A stretch of 64,000 nucleotides of DNA from Colletotrichum lupini (GCF_023278565.1 NC_064677.1:558001-622000), one strand, 5' to 3'. Shown: positions 35,636 through 50,340, numbered from the stretch's first letter. The notes: generated by a model from the letters alone, not told the origin. Numbers and translations: made by a program.

Positions 35636-36418
35636 TAAAAGAATAGATCGCCTTTTCGGCAGTACGTTATAAAAAATACCTGGATTAAATAGTAGAGTCG
35701 AATGTTATCGCTAAAATTACTTATATTTCGGCATAAAGTACTATAAAAATAATTTAAAGTTAAGAGAAATTAATTAATAAGTAGATTATTAATAGTAGGT
35801 CTTAATAATACCCTACGAGCCTTAAGAATAACTTACGTTAAGTATATACCTTAGCGAGGAAATAAGTAAGATAAAAAGCAAAGTTTTTATATTCGGAGTA
35901 TTTAATAAAATAGGTATATACGTTTTTAGTTACGATGCTACGCTCCCGTCGGTCTCTTTACTTACTATAGGGCTATTTTACGTAATTTACGTTAGCCCGA
36001 AATACTTAAAGAACGTAAAAAATAAGAGGCCGACCTAGGCTTTAGTACCTCTCCTCGGACCTCCTATCCCCCGTTCTAAGCTCTCCTTCGATTCCTCTTA
36101 GCTTTTATAATTACTTAGTATAATTACGAAATAAGTTAGTACGCAAGGTATTAAAATAGTTCTATTACTTAAAAATAAATTAAAAATAAAGTAGATAGTA
36201 TTAAAAAATACGAGGAGTCCCTTAAATAAGAGCGCTAGGGTAAGTATTATAAAAATAGCCCCGCTAACTAATAGCTTCCGCCTTACTTTAATCCCTCCTA
36301 AAAAGAATACGTATTAGCAAGAGCATTTCTTTTTATTATTATAATTATTCCTTAAGGGATAGATATTACGAAGAATCGCGGCGGCTATTAAATAGAGTTA
36401 AATAAATTTAATTTATTA
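35636..36418 (-). repeat. Left LTR of outer copia
   Basis: About 783 bp, directly repeated at 48175-48958 with mostly C/T and G/A differences. The outer boundary is approximate because the copies diverge by a one-base indel there. Confidence 0.75.
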
Positions 36419-36419
36419 T

Positions 36420-36624
36420 TATTAGATTAGAAGTCTAATTCGACCGCGGTATATAGCTAACTGCGCAGGGGCTAATTAGGGGCCCTATTTATAATTATCA
36501 TAGCTAGCCTAACCTATAGTTAGAACCTCCTTTTTATACCTACTACGTAGATATTTATATAGTTTAATTAATCTCTTCGTTAACTACGGTTCGAACTAAC
36601 TAACCTATAATAGGGATACTAATA
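36420..36624 (+). repeat. 5' LTR of copia copy B
   Basis: 205 bp, the reverse complement of the LTRs of copy A. It starts TATTAG where the ancestral end was TGTCGG. Confidence 0.85.
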
Positions 36625-39600
36625 CTAATTAATAATTAAACTCTACTATCGTAGATTAGTAAAGTATCTTGCTATATAAAAGAGACGACTTTTTAATACT
36701 GCATAAAATAGGAGATTCGTACTAATTAACCTTATAGAAGTAAACAAAAAAAGAGGCGATTCTCGAATACTATACGGAATTAAGTAATTATAGCCCTTTA
36801 TTATTTATAAGAGGTCGACGTTTATTATATTAAACTACGTTAATTAACGGAACTGCTTAAGTAACTAGCTTTTTATTATCGCCCCGAGTAACTTTTTTAC
36901 TAAACGACTTTTCTACGGCCGGCCCGCGATTAGAAATTAACTAAAGAAGCTATTTAGAGATTATAAAGAGCACGAGGCTTAGGAAGCTAGAAATATACGG
37001 GATAGCGGAAATCGGTAACTAATAAAGATCCCGAGACTAATTACTATATCTTCTTACGGTAATATAAACGTCTACTGCTATTATTATTAAAAAAAACTAC
37101 TAAAACCTACCCTTTTTTATTAAACGAAAAGGAGGATCTTAGTAAGTATAATAGCTAGCGATTTAAAAAGGTAGTAATAATTATTAAAAATAATAAAAAT
37201 AAGAGTAATAGCGAGACGGCGAGAGGAAGCGAGAATTTCTTAGACCTTAATAAATTCGTTAAGTAGTAAAAGCACGGATTTACTACGACCCGCGCGCGGA
37301 TTAAATATATTCTTATTAAAATTAAATACGTTAGCGACTACTAATATAAATATAAGCTAGAGCACGACCCTTAACGAGTTAAAATAAAAAAAAAGAGGAC
37401 AAAACCCGATCCTAGATAGAATCCTAATCCCTTATAAATAAGTAAATATTAACCCGGATTATTAGGGGACGTAGATATATGGAAATCGTAAATTAGCCTA
37501 ATAGCGAGTAAATTAACGCGGTATTAATCTATTTAACTAAGGTTTATAAGAAAAAGGGGCTATAGGGGTAACCCCTATTTTATAAAATCGTAAACGACCT
37601 TAGCTACTAGTTAGACAAATAGTTTACGAACGCAAGCTTAAGAATTGCAAAAGTAGTTAATAAATTCCTCTATAAGTAAGGGGTATTACTAGCGTAATTA
37701 TAATCGCGAGAGCTATATAAAATACTAATAATAATAATTATAAAAAAGGAATTCGTACTATAGAACTAAGTATAGGTCGATAGAGCGTATAATCGTTTTA
37801 ACGAATTTAGAAAAAGGGTAAACGACTTAGATTTCCTCTCTATAATTACTAACGGAAATCTGTTATTATAAAAGGATATACTGGGGTAAAATATAGTACT
37901 AGAAATATAATAATTAATAATTCCGCCTATTTCGATCTATAACTCGTTACTACTACTAATACGAAATTCGGCGCCGATCGGCTAATAAAAAAGGAGGTAG
38001 ATAACTTAAAGTTATTAATAGTACGTAGCGACGTAGGGTTTGCATATAGATATTAAAAATCTAGTAACGAATACGAGGTAATTTATAGACCTTAAAAAGA
38101 TCTTCCTAAAAGAGAAATTATACTCTGGGGGGAAGTATAAGGTCTTATAAGAAACCCTAACGATATTTTACGATTACTACGAAAAAGTCAGAATTAGGGA
38201 ATACTAATACTATTCGGTAATTAATATTATACTCGTAGGCAAAGCCTCTAATTATTACTACGAAGCGGTACGTAATTTCGATCGAAACGACTTTTTTAGT
38301 ATAATTAACGTAATCTAAAGCCGCTTCGAGACCTATAATAAGAACCTAGAGCTCTTATCTAAGCTATGAGTAATTTCTTTCGTATTTATAGCTAGGATAA
38401 TAGCGGGTAAATCGCGAGTAAAGATCCTCGAAGAGCTTATCGATCGAATTAATAAGTTAGCGAAAACCTAGCTAAATAAGGGGATAAACGAGCGGAAAGT
38501 CGGATATTTTTATATTATAGTCTAGCGTATATTAGAAATAAAGATTACCCTATACTAAGTACCCGAAGACTATAAGACGCTCTATTCGAGGCTAAGATCT
38601 AGCTTTAATATTAAAATAAGAATACTATACTAAACCTATCTCTAAGTATACGACGGCCTTTATTAATAATATTAGGTCGATCGAACGTATAATAAGAAAG
38701 AAAAAGAGGCTAAATACGGTAATCGTTAGTAAGGAGGCCCAGATTCGTTAAATAGGTAGAGATTTAACTTACGAGCAGGGTAATAGAAAAAGTAATACTA
38801 TATTTATAAAAAGGATAGATATTAGTTAAGTAATTACTCTAAGGAAGAGCGTACTAAATTATATAAATAGTATAAAAAGTCGAGGGTAGTAAATAGTAAA
38901 ACTAGCCCTCGTTAGTTTAATTAATTCCTTATTATATATAAGGGTAGATCTAGGGGTATAGAACCTAGCGATAGTAGCTAAAATAGTAGCCTAAAGCATA
39001 TACCCCCTATAAGAGATTTAGAAAATAAGGAAGATCTTACCCCCTATACTAACGAATTAGATTACGACGAAATCGAAGATATTAACTACTCTTTTTTCGC
39101 CCCGTTAGCTTCTAGAGGATATATAAGGCTAAACGAATAGAGAGTAGTAGAAGCTCTTAATAAATAAGCTTTTATTTATAAATAGTAAGGGAAGGTCCTT
39201 TAGATAATAGATATAGAGGCGGCTAAAAGGGCGAATCTAATAGGGCCGAAGCCTATTTTTTTAACGATTAAGGAGAAGACGCTATTTCTCTTAATATTTA
39301 AAAAAAAGGAATATAGTACTAAGTAAATCTAGGGGTAGCTAGAGGGGTCCTTTTTATACTACTTAGATCCTTCGAATACTAAGCTCGTATAAGCATTTTA
39401 TATAAGCAAAAGGTACGGCCTAGACAATTTCTATAGGATTATCTTAAATATTAGGGTATTATAATAGTTAACTAGAGGAAAAGGGCAATTCTAAGCGTTA
39501 TAAAAGATCGCACTAGTAATGCTTAATACGTTAATAGCGGGTATTACGAGGATTAGTTTCGGCCTAAGTAAGGAAATCGTCGCCCTAGGTATAGTAAAAG

Positions 39601-42600
39601 TAGAGATATACTTCGGAACGATAACTTTTTATATTTTACCCGTTAATACCCTATTTCTCTTATATTTAAAAGATATAGATTAACTAGGTATTATATTCGA
39701 TAATACGAGGAATAGAATCTCTAGCGGTAAGTACTTTAAGATAGTCGAACGACGATAGGGGTATGCGTTTATAAAGCTTACTAACGACACGAAGTTAATT
39801 AATTACTTAACGGAAAGTAAGCTTAGAAAATTATATTAGAGATTCGGGTACCCGTTAGTTACGAGGCTATATAATTTTTTAAAGTAATTAAGTAATAATA
39901 ATATCGAAATAGGGGTACTAGAGTAGTTAACGAAAGTATATTATTAATACTAAATAAATACGTAGAGCCTATATAGATTTAAGTTTAAATTGCGTAATAA
40001 GCTTAACTTTAACTAAGAAATAGTCGTCGATATCTTTTACTTAAACAGTCGGCTAGTACTATATATAATTGACGTATTTATATCTTTCTAAGTAGGGTAA
40101 TTCCTCCGGGATTTATAAGTAAAGATAGTATGGGTAGCCTTACGAAAAAGCTAGATCGATATATATTAAGGACCGCTAGATAGTATTAGAACCGACGCTA
40201 GTACTAGCTTTAAGTTAATAGAATTTAAGAATAATACGACGGCTTATAGTATATAGCTAAAAGTCGTACTCGTTAAAGCGTATTATAGTATTAAAAAAGT
40301 AAAAAGGGCACACTAGTAGTTAAAAAGGGCGTTTAGAATTATTAAAAAGGAAAATCCGGATTTTACTAACGACGAATACCTCTAGATAGTACTTAAATAC
40401 TATAATAATACTATGGGGCCTAACGGACTTATACTAACGCTATTAGTATTTAGAGTATATTTAAGAACGACTTTAGCCTCGCTACTATTACTAAGCGTAA
40501 GCTAACGAGCCTAAGTAGTTAAAAAAGTAATGCGAGTACTGCGCGAGGTAAGTATAAAAAGGTAAGTTAATAAAGTAATTACTACGCGCAATGGCCTAAT
40601 ATAAGGGATAATCTAAATATACCGCTAAATTTAGATATACGAGTATAGCACGAAATTACTTAATAATAAGCTAGGCTATATAAGTTAATTTCCGTTAACG
40701 AGCGCTCTTATATAATCGCAAGAGATCGCGACTAGCTACTTAAAATATTAATTATAATAATTAGACCGTACTATATAAATCCTAACGAGGTAATTTCTAA
40801 CTTATAAAAAGAAGAAGAGCTAAGGGAAACTACTTAACCCGCGGCAGAAGTATAGAAAATTATCCTCAACGAAATCGTCGTAATAATACTAATAAACGAC
40901 GAGGAAGAGGATATTACTAAAAAAGTACTAATACTACCAGCAAGACGTCATAGAAAACTACGACGGTAAGCCCTAACGTAGTAATTTATTACTAATAACG
41001 AAGTAATTAATACCTTTTATATAGTAAAAGAAAAAGCCGATTTCGAGCTAGCGGTTAAACTATATAAAGAAGGCGTAATTATAACTACTAAAAAGCCGTA
41101 TAAGGGATTAGATCTTATTAAAGTAGACACTTTTCGCGATCGAGGGGTCTATCGATTTATCCTATACGACCTAGAAAAATATATAAACCTCCGTATATTT
41201 AAATTACGAATAGTTTATAAAATTAAAGAGAAAGGAATACCCTAGCCGTACGAGAAGTCTAAATACGTAATTTAGGGGTACGGTAACGTTAAAAAGGCGA
41301 CGCTGCTTATATAATCGCCTATTATATAGCGCTATAGCTAACGATTAATAATAGTACTAATAGTATTGCTACGGAAAAAGGGATACGAGATTTAGAGCTG
41401 TGATATTACCTAGGCCTATACTTAATTAGCCACAGGGCTTATAAAGAGAATCCTAGCCTATTTACTAAAAAAAATAGCTAGTAAGTATTTAGAAAGTACG
41501 ATTATTAAAGTGCTTAAGCTACTATATAGGCTCGTAAAATCGGGTACTTATTAGTAGGCTACTTACTACGATTTTTATATTAATTAACTATTAATAGTTA
41601 CCTCTACGTACGACCCGTGCTTACTAGTCGCGGAGTACGAAAGTAACTAATTTAGGATAGTCGGAATATAGACCGACGATATATTAGGCCTATCCGATAT
41701 TAATTTTATAAAGAAGGAGGATAAGGAGCTTTAGAAAGCGGGCTTTATAATAAAGCTAAAAGGGGTCTTTATAATAAATACCCCCCTAATATTTAATAAT
41801 AGGATTTTTATAATTAAAAAGGAAACCGTCGTTTTTTAATAAAAAGGGTAGGGCGAGAAAATTAACCTTATTAATCTAAATATAACTAACGTTAAGAAGT
41901 AATATAAAGCTAAGCTCGCGCGAGGGGTATATATTATAAGTATTTATTAACCCGAGGCGACTTTTAACTATATTAGGGTAGCGCAAGCTATAGATCTAAC
42001 TAAACGAGACGTCGAGGTACTTAATAAGTAGCTTAAGTAGTAGTAAACGAATCTTAATCGAGGTCTCGTTTATTACCTAATCAACCTTGCGATAAGTAAG
42101 CTCTACGTCTTCGTTAATAAGTTATTTACGAATAATAACGACCTTACTTCGTAATTAGGGTATATTATTATCCTAGCTAATAAGAGTATAAGCGAGAGCG
42201 AATTTACTATATATAGCAATATAATCTATTACTCATTAATTAAAAATAAGTAAATAACGAGAAGTATATTAGCGTTAGAGGTTTATAGTATAGTTAACGG
42301 CGTTAACCTTTCCTATACGATTTTAACGACGCTAAGAAAGATTACCGATCGAATTAGCCTTTTACTTATTCTAACGGTTATTTATATAGATTCTTACTCG
42401 CTATACGAATACCTTATTAAATTAGGAACGACGAAGGAAAAGAGGCTTATAATCGATATTATAGCCCTTAGGTAATCGTACGAAAGGCGCGAGATACTTA
42501 AGATCCGTTAAATTAATAATAAAAATAACCTCGTAGACGCTTTTATAAAAGTAGTACTAAATAAGGGATTAGAGTAATTTATAAGTAGTAGAAAAGTTAC

Positions 42601-42735
42601 CGTACGAATAGAGGGATAGGTTATACGAAAAGAGTAAAGAAAAGGGGGAAAAGGAGACGACCTAGTAGACGGGCCCGAGGTCGAATTATACCTCTAACTA
42701 TAGCGGTTAAATCGATAAAAAAAAGAGAAAGTTAG

Positions 42736-42938
42736 TATCGGATTAGAAGTTTAATTCGACTGCGGTATATAGCCGACTGCGCAGGGGCTAATTAGGGGGC
42801 CCTATTTACGATTATTATAGCTAGCCTAACCTACGGTTAGAACCTCCTTTTTATACTTATATAGATATTTATATAGTTTAATTAATCTCTTCGTTAACTA
42901 CGGTTCGAACTAACTACCCTATAATAGGGATACTAATA
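42736..42938 (+). repeat. 3' LTR of copia copy B
   Basis: 203 bp. It starts TATCGG and ends CTAATA (ancestral CTAACA). Confidence 0.85.
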
Positions 42939-45900
42939 CTATATATTACCTACTAGTAGGTACTAGATTTTGCGAGACCGTATAGTAGCTATACGACGTA
43001 TAGAATAGTGCCCTTAGGGTATAAATAACGGATCCGAGCTAGTAATTAGGTAAAAACCTTGCGGTAAAGAGGTTAGCTCGATTATATATATACTTAGGTA
43101 ATATCTCGTAACTAAACGACGTAGCCTTCCCGGATTAGGGTCGGGGCTAGGGTAAGGATTAGATATTAATTAGTTTTTTAGATTATTAGCGACTACGTAA
43201 GGATCTCTTTCTTTCCCTCGTTATTATACCCTTATATAACTAGGTAAGACTTTTTAATAGGGTTAAGTCCTAGGTTCTTAATCTCGTTGACGAATCGAGA
43301 CTTAAATATCTTTATATCCCTATATTTAGGGCTAAGTTAGACGAATTTAATTACCCCTCTCTTTACTAGTCCTAAAAGCTCCTTACTAATAGATTTTATA
43401 AAAGGTGCTCCTAGGGTAGTAATAATGCCCTTATTACGGAGCTTAGTAACTAGCTTAAAATTTGCCTCTTTTTTAAATATAAAGTAGGTCGTAGTTATAG
43501 AAATATTACTACGGCCGCGCTATATTAATATTCTTTTAGTCCTCTTATTCTATAATAAAAGGTCGTTATTAATTATAATAACGATCTTATTAAGGACTTT
43601 ATTTATAGCGGCGCTACTATTAGTTAGCTAGTTAACTATAGGGATTAGTAAGTAGTTAACGTGCTCTATTATTATAGCCGGCGGCTCGGGGTCGACCTCC
43701 TCTAAGTACTAGGGTTTAACTATAGTGGCCCGGAAGCTTATTAGGCCGTGAGGTAATTTTATTACGTAAGTAGTACTATTTATTAAGACGAGTTTAAATA
43801 GGCCTTTCTATCCCTTGCCTTTTTACTAGACTTTAACGTCTAACTATAGTAGTAGATTAATAGTATAGGAGATATTTAGTCCGTTTCGAGTAGCTAGTAC
43901 CTCGTTTACTTACTTACTAGTATAAAGTCTACGGACTTCCCTTATTACTTTTTTAACTACTTCTATACGTTAAGTAATATCTAGCGACGGTAGAGATTCG
44001 TTAAAAGTGCGCAGAAAAGCTCTAAAAATAAGGAGTATAAGAACGAGGCTATTTAGGCTAACTATATTATTAACTACCTTAATTACGGCCTAAAGTATGG
44101 CCTCCGCGCTTATTAATAAGCACTTATTTTAAATAATATCGTATACCCTTTTAAGTACCGCGTAGTATTTCTTAGCCTTATTAATACTATTATAAGCTTC
44201 GATAGGTACTTCTTTAACCTTAATAAATATGGATTTAGTAAAGGATTTGAACTCTGCGGCGCTAAAGTTCTTATTAATATTTATAATAATCTAGTCCGGC
44301 GGACTAAGGTAGACGTCGATTTAATATAGCCAAAGAGCCTCCTATATATACTTCGTAGTTATATCTATAAAGAACCTTACTACTTAGAAAGAAGTAGTAG
44401 TATTAACGACGTAAAGTACTAGTTAGTTAGTGCCCTTATAATCTATTAGGTATATTACGTTAATTACGACTTTATAATTAAAATCGTAATTATTTCGTAG
44501 GGTGAATTTGAATCGGCTAGGGGTAGTAGCGTTAAGTTAGTATTATTAGCAAATCTTTATAAGCTTCTCGAGGGCTACGATCTCTATATCGTTACTAAAC
44601 TACTAAAGTAGCTTTAGGAAACGAGGAACTAAAAGGTAGCTAAAGTGCCGATATAGGCGGCGTAATTCGCCCTCCGTTAAGTAGTTAGTAATAGCTTTCT
44701 TATTATCGAGGAGTAAAAGCTAAGGGTGTCCCTATTTATAAATAATAAGTACTATAATATCTCCCTTAACTAGTAAGTTATTAATATTATTAAAGTATAC
44801 TCCTAGCTTATTTATATCCCTTAGGTAGTATAAGAAAGGAGTATTAGTTAGTAAGACGTAAAAAGTAATATTACCGAATGGGGTACTAATAACCGTAGAT
44901 CTTAATAACCTTATAGGTTCGCTATTATTAAATCGAATGCCTACCTCGCTAGCTCTAGAGGTATTAAGAATAACTTTAGGTCGTTACTATTATAATACGA
45001 AGAGTTAAGAGTAGCCCGTAGTTAAGAATTCCGTAGTGCTAGTATTAGGTATAATACTTTAAAAGTCCCTTAACGAGTACCTCTTGTCTAACGAGAAAGA
45101 GGTCGCTAGTTTTATAAGTTTAGTTAACTCGTTAATAGAGGTAGTATTAGTAAGGCTATGCTCTATTATTTAAGTAGCGAGGATATTTATAAGGGTTCTA
45201 CTACTAATAATAGTCGTAAAGTATACTATTAAGATCTAGACTTCGTCCTCGTAGTTATCCTTATAATTAAAGTCGAGGCTATTAAAGTATTAAATTATAA
45301 TATTATTATCGTCGTCGTTAGTAAGGGCGGTTCCCTTATAAAAGGCGAGGAACTATAAGTATAAGCTCGGTATAGATCTCTTATTTCTTTCCTTACTATT
45401 TTTATACTTCTTATATACCTAACGTCGCTCTTCCTCTAAGTGCTTAGTTAACTAATAGCCGGTCTTATAATAGACGAAATACTTTTTATTAATAATACCG
45501 CGGCCGCGTTAATTCCGCTTATTAAATCGGGTCTCTTTACTAGAGCTATTATAAGTGTGGTCGGTTTAGTAAGTAGCGGGGACCTCTTCGTTATAAGTAC
45601 TATCTTAGAGATACTACTACTTACTACGGTCGCGCTCTCTCTCTATAATATTAATCGAAGTACTAAGCTAGTAGTAGATATTAGTAAATATAAGTGCCGA
45701 GTTAAGTATAGTAAGTCTATATTTTAATATACTACTTACGTAGTAAAGGAGTTAGTTACTTATATTAAAAATAGATCCCTAAGTAGTTAGTACCTCGTAG
45801 AGGATTATAATGCGGTTAATTAGTACTTATAGAATCTATTAGTTCGACTTACCTAGGTTCTTACGAATTATAAAGTATTAGTAAAGGTTATAGAGCTTAG

Positions 45901-48174
45901 CGAGGTAGTTCTAATAGCTCATAAGCGGCTCGAAGTATTCTTAGGTCCTCTAGTATATTATATTAAAACTAAGCGGGTTAGAGGTATTACTAAGTTAGTT
46001 AAAGTAGAAGGTTAACGCCCTTCCCTTAAGTATATTTAGGAAAGTATTAGAATAGTATCGTCCGCTAATTCCCGCCCGTTAGTATAGTACTTTAAAGATC
46101 CGAAGCTTCTTATTAAAAATATCGTACTTCTTATTATTATATTTATTCTTATCGTCGTAGAGCTTAGTAAGGTTAATTAATTAGCGGGTATTAAGTATAA
46201 TATCGTCTTTAGTTTTTATATCAAAGTATAGTATCTAACGGAGTAGATTTCGCTATTAGGTAATAATAACTTTATTCTCTAGTTCTTCCTCCTCTTTTTT
46301 TTAAAGAGGCGGTAGGTCGGTCGGTCGATAGCGAGGCTAAGGTCGGAATTTTAATTACTAAGATTGAGCGAGTTAGGGTTATAAGGATTCCCTTACTATC
46401 TCTCTAACTTATTAGATAAGATTATTAATATTTATTAGCTATGGGAGTAGTAAGTAGAGGAAATAAGGATCGTAGTATAATATATTAAAGTATTTAGTAC
46501 GGCTATAATAAGCTACGATCTCCTTAGAAGTCTAAGTAGGGAAGTATTAGGTATTAAGGGCGCTAGCGATCTTTTTTACTATTTAATTACGATCTTTAAT
46601 TATTAGATTAATACCGTTATTTATAAAGAAGTCTCTTAGCTTCTTAAGAATCGTACTTTTTACTCTTAAGAAGTCCCCTACTTCCTAGCTTTAGAAATCG
46701 GTCTTAAAGTCCTTTTATAGCTCCTCGCCCATTAGGCCGTCTCGATAGTAGTATCCTATTATATAGAGGATAAAGGTATTAAGCTTTCTATTGTTCGTAA
46801 GGGCGGGTATAATATTAAATAAGCCCTATTAAGTTAGGTTAACATAGTCTTATTAGCGAATTAGAATTAGGCATAGTTCTATAATTTAAGAGTATAAGTA
46901 GGCCGGAGGTAATATTAACTAATCGTTAGACCCTTCTTACTTATTACTAGGGCCGGCAGTTATTATAGTATATTTACGAGGTAAGTTATATAGTAAAAGA
47001 TTACTATAGGATATAATCGTCGTATTATAATTATAGTATAACGTTAGTTAAGTTAGAAAGAGTAGTAGGTCGGTCGTAGCGATCGTTTTAATAATAGTAA
47101 GCGGGCTACTATTACTAATTAAAAAATTCTGTTCTTTTAACGAGGTATATAAACAGAAGGTTACTAAGGTCGGCGGAAGGTTATAAAAAGGGAAGAAAGG
47201 CCTTTTATAACCGTACTTCTAATAATAAATAGAGGATTCTATCGGCTACTAATTAGCAATTCTTTTTAGCACTTCTCGTACCTTATTTTATTAGTCTGGT
47301 CTCGGAGCTTTCGTTAGTTTAGAAAGAGATAGATTTATTAGTAATATAAAATAGATCCTTATTACTAATACTATCGAGATCTTTTCTTTTCTTTAGTATC
47401 TCGGAATACTTCGCTATTAGCAAGAGATTTGCTATTAACGTACTTATAATTCCGAAGGTCTTATTATTACTAAGCGCTAGTACGCTAGCGATCGTTAAAT
47501 TAATCTCTCGGTAGTTAATCTCCTCTTACTTATTACTAATTTAAAATAGCGCTTAGCTATAATATATTTAAAATAGATTCCTTTATAAGCGGTTCGATTA
47601 GAGGGAAGTTAGTAGTAGCGATAAGGCTAGCGGAGATAATATTAATAGTAGAGGCGAGGTTAATAGTAATAGTAAAGTAGTTAATCTTTTTATAGTAGTA
47701 GTTTTAGTAAAAGAGATCGTACGTAATAGAGCGCGCTCTTGACGGCCCATAACTAGTTAATTAGTTGTTAGCTAGCGGTAGTAGAGGAGAGCTAAGGTAG
47801 TATAGACTAGGCCGCTTATTGTTAGTTAGATAGATAGAACTAAGTTAATAAGTTAGAATAGCTAGCGAGGTAGGTTAAGGCTATCTTTTCTATAGTTATA
47901 TCCTTACTAACCTACGGTAGAAATATATATATAATTTAACTACTAATTAGTATTAGTATATACGTAGGTAAGTTAGACCTTTTAGGTCGCGACTAAGTTA
48001 ATAAGTTAGTATAGGTCTATTGCGTATATATAGGAGGGGAAGATCGTAAGTAGAGCCCGCGGTCCCTTAGTAAGTATAGGTAAGTAGAAGGGTCCGTCTA
48101 CACGGGCCCAGACTGCCTACCTACCACCCCTACCTAACTACCTAATAGGGCCCCTTTTCTACCTCGTAATCTAA

Positions 48175-48958
48175 TAAAGAGAATAGATCGCCTTTTCGGT
48201 AGTACGTTATAAAGAATACCCGGATTAGATAGTAAAGTCGAATATTATCGCTAAAATTACTTATATTTCGGTATAAAGTACTATAAGAGTAATTTAAAAT
48301 TAAGAGAAATTAATTAATAAGTAGATTATTAATAATAGGTCTTAGTAATACCCTACGAGCCTTAAGAGTAACTTACGTTAAGTATATACTTTAATAAGGA
48401 AATAAATAAAATAAAAAGCAAAGTTTTTATATTTAGAGTATTTAATAAAATAGGTATATACGTCTTTAGTCACGACGCTACGCTCCTATTAGTCTTTTTA
48501 CTTATTATAGGGCTATTTTATATAATTTACGTTAGCTCGAGACGCTTAGAAAACGTAGAAAGTAGGAGGCCGACCTAGGCTTTAGCACCTCTCCTCGGAC
48601 CTCCCGTCCCCCGTTCTAAGCTCTCTTTTAATTCCTCCCGGCTTTTATAATTACTTAGTATAGTTACGAAATAAGTTAGTACGTAAAGTACTAAGATAGT
48701 TCTGTTACTTAAGAATAAATTAAAAGTAAGGTAGATAGTATTAAAAAATACGAGGAGTCCCTTAAGTAAGAGCGCTAAGGTAGGTATTATAAAAGCGGCC
48801 CCGCTAACTAATAGCTTCTATTTTATTTTAATCCCTCTTAAAGAGAATACGTATTAATAAGAGCATTTTTTTTTATTACTATAGTTATTCCTTAAGGGAT
48901 AGATATTACGAAGAATCGCGGCGGCTATTAAACGGAGTTAAATAAATTTAATTTATTA
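48175..48958 (-). repeat. Right LTR of outer copia
   Basis: Partner of 35636-36418. It is less TA-biased than the left copy in places, so it better reflects the ancestral LTR. It ends TTATTA before normal host sequence. Confidence 0.75.
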
Positions 48959-49108
48959 TGCCCTAATACCTAACTACGAACTTCTTGAAGCCTACTGCGT
49001 CTCTGTGGACGTTAGTCTTACCTCTATCCCGAATAAGTCATGCTATCGCTCAAGCCAAACTCCATCCTATAACGTGAACCGTGTCTGATAAATATCCCTC
49101 TCTCATAC

Positions 49109-50340
49109 TCAGGCAGCTGGGGCAGATGGCCCAGGGCCAGGCGGCCTAGGGGCACTGTTGGATCCCGCCGGAGCAGCACCATAATCTCTGTGATACTCCT
49201 CCAACCATGCATCAATCTTTGCAATAAGAGCATCGATACCCTGTATCTAACGGTCAAAGCCCCTCATCATGTCATTGAGCGACCCACTCATCTTCATAAT
49301 CGGCCTGCTCTGTTCTTGACCTGAAAGTTTTCTGAAGTCGTCCTCAATACGAGTCTGTTCAGCGACTGCGGTATGTCGATTCACCATCATAGTGGTCTTG
49401 ATTCGGCGAATGACCGCGTATTCCAACGGGGTCTTGAAGCTTCCTTCGTCACCTCTGGCCTTCGTGTTGCCAAGGGCATTTGACAAGATCTCTGCCTCCA
49501 TTCCCTGGCAGATGTCCATCAGGCCTTGAAAGCTGTAACGGCCCCTTGGACCGGGATTGGGGGGAGGCGGGTTGCCCACGTGAGAGGGATCGGCTATCTG
49601 AGGAATAGAGGGGCCGGGTTGAGTTGGAGGTGCGTTGCCACGACGAGTAGGAAGCGGCGGTAACACGGCAGGAGGATTCAACGCCCGGGCTTCGATGACG
49701 GGGCGAGGATTGACAGCGGAAGGGGTCCGGTCCACTGCGTTTATGAGGGGAGGATTCTGGTCCAGAGGAGCAAAAGCCCGGACTGGGGGGATGCCGGGAT
49801 GATGGAAATGAACCGGAGGCGCAATGACTGAAGATGCCTGTGCCAATTGATCAAAGACTGGAGAGGCCTCAGATGGCGCGTTGTCGATTGCAGAAGCCTC
49901 GGCCGGAGGATTGTGGGGAGAGGAAGACAGGGGAACAACGTGAGGAGAGCTCTCAACCTTAACAGCCGGAGAGAACTCGATCGAAGGGAGTATAATGGGA
50001 TTCTCCTGTTCCTGCCGGCATGTTAGCACCTCTTCCAAGATGTCTGCGACTCCGAGCTTCGGAAGTTGGGGGTGTTCAAACCTCTCTTGACTCAGCCATA
50101 TTGAAACACGATGTTTTTTTGCGCGACTTGATGATTCAAATTGAGTCTGTGTTTTGCCGTTAGGATAGCTGAAAGAGCTGTTCCAAAGATGTTGGGAGTG
50201 GTGGAGGTGGTTTGACGAGATGAGGTTGGCAATCGCATGCAGTGAAGGATGTAAGCAAAACGCTGTTCAACGTGTGGCTTCTTTCCAACTTGAGAACCAA
50301 TTTTCAACTACGTTCTTCCCTTTCCAAGCCCAACTGATGA
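49109..50340 (-). pseudogene. Broken gene for a proline-rich hypothetical protein
   Basis: One minus-strand frame is interrupted by TGA at 50267-50269 and TAG at 49247-49249, and ends at TGA 49109-49111. Between these stops it encodes a long Pro/Ala/Ser-rich segment (for example PPTQPGPSIPQ), then a helical part (MDICQGMEAEI) and, past the TAG, IDAWLEEYHRDYG. The TAG is best explained as CAG to TAG because the protein style continues after it. The 5' end is unclear, and another frame competes upstream of 50,090. It abuts the nested copia elements, so leakage of RIP into the flank is plausible. No known family. Confidence 0.45.

Larger units (their letters stand above)
36420..42938 (+). mobile_element. 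RIP-degraded Ty1/copia retrotransposon, copy B
   Basis: 6,519 bp with LTRs 36420-36624 and 42736-42938. Same family as copy A at 16724-24146 but in the opposite orientation. The best-preserved coding trace lies at about 41,990-42,640 on the + strand. It follows the copia RNase H pattern: a KLYVFVNKLFTNN-like stretch, then LGYIIILA, then DSYSLYEYLIKLGTTKEKR, then SYERREILKI, with stops between. Relative to copy A it lacks about 905 bp near 36,945. No matching 5-bp flanks are present. Confidence 0.85.
35636..48958 (-). mobile_element. RIP-degraded copia element with about 784-bp LTRs, interrupted by a second copia
   Basis: Direct repeats at 35636-36418 and 48175-48958 flank the block. The interior 42939-48174, read on the minus strand, still shows copia polyprotein traces, for example around 43,360-43,130 a run resembling IKIFKSRFVNEIK followed by a KKSYLVIxGY-like stretch with stops. 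The element's terminal TG appears as TA, as RIP would do. No clear host target duplication is visible. Element copy B (36420-42938) sits one base inside the left repeat, so the outer element's 3' end was probably rearranged. Confidence 0.7.
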
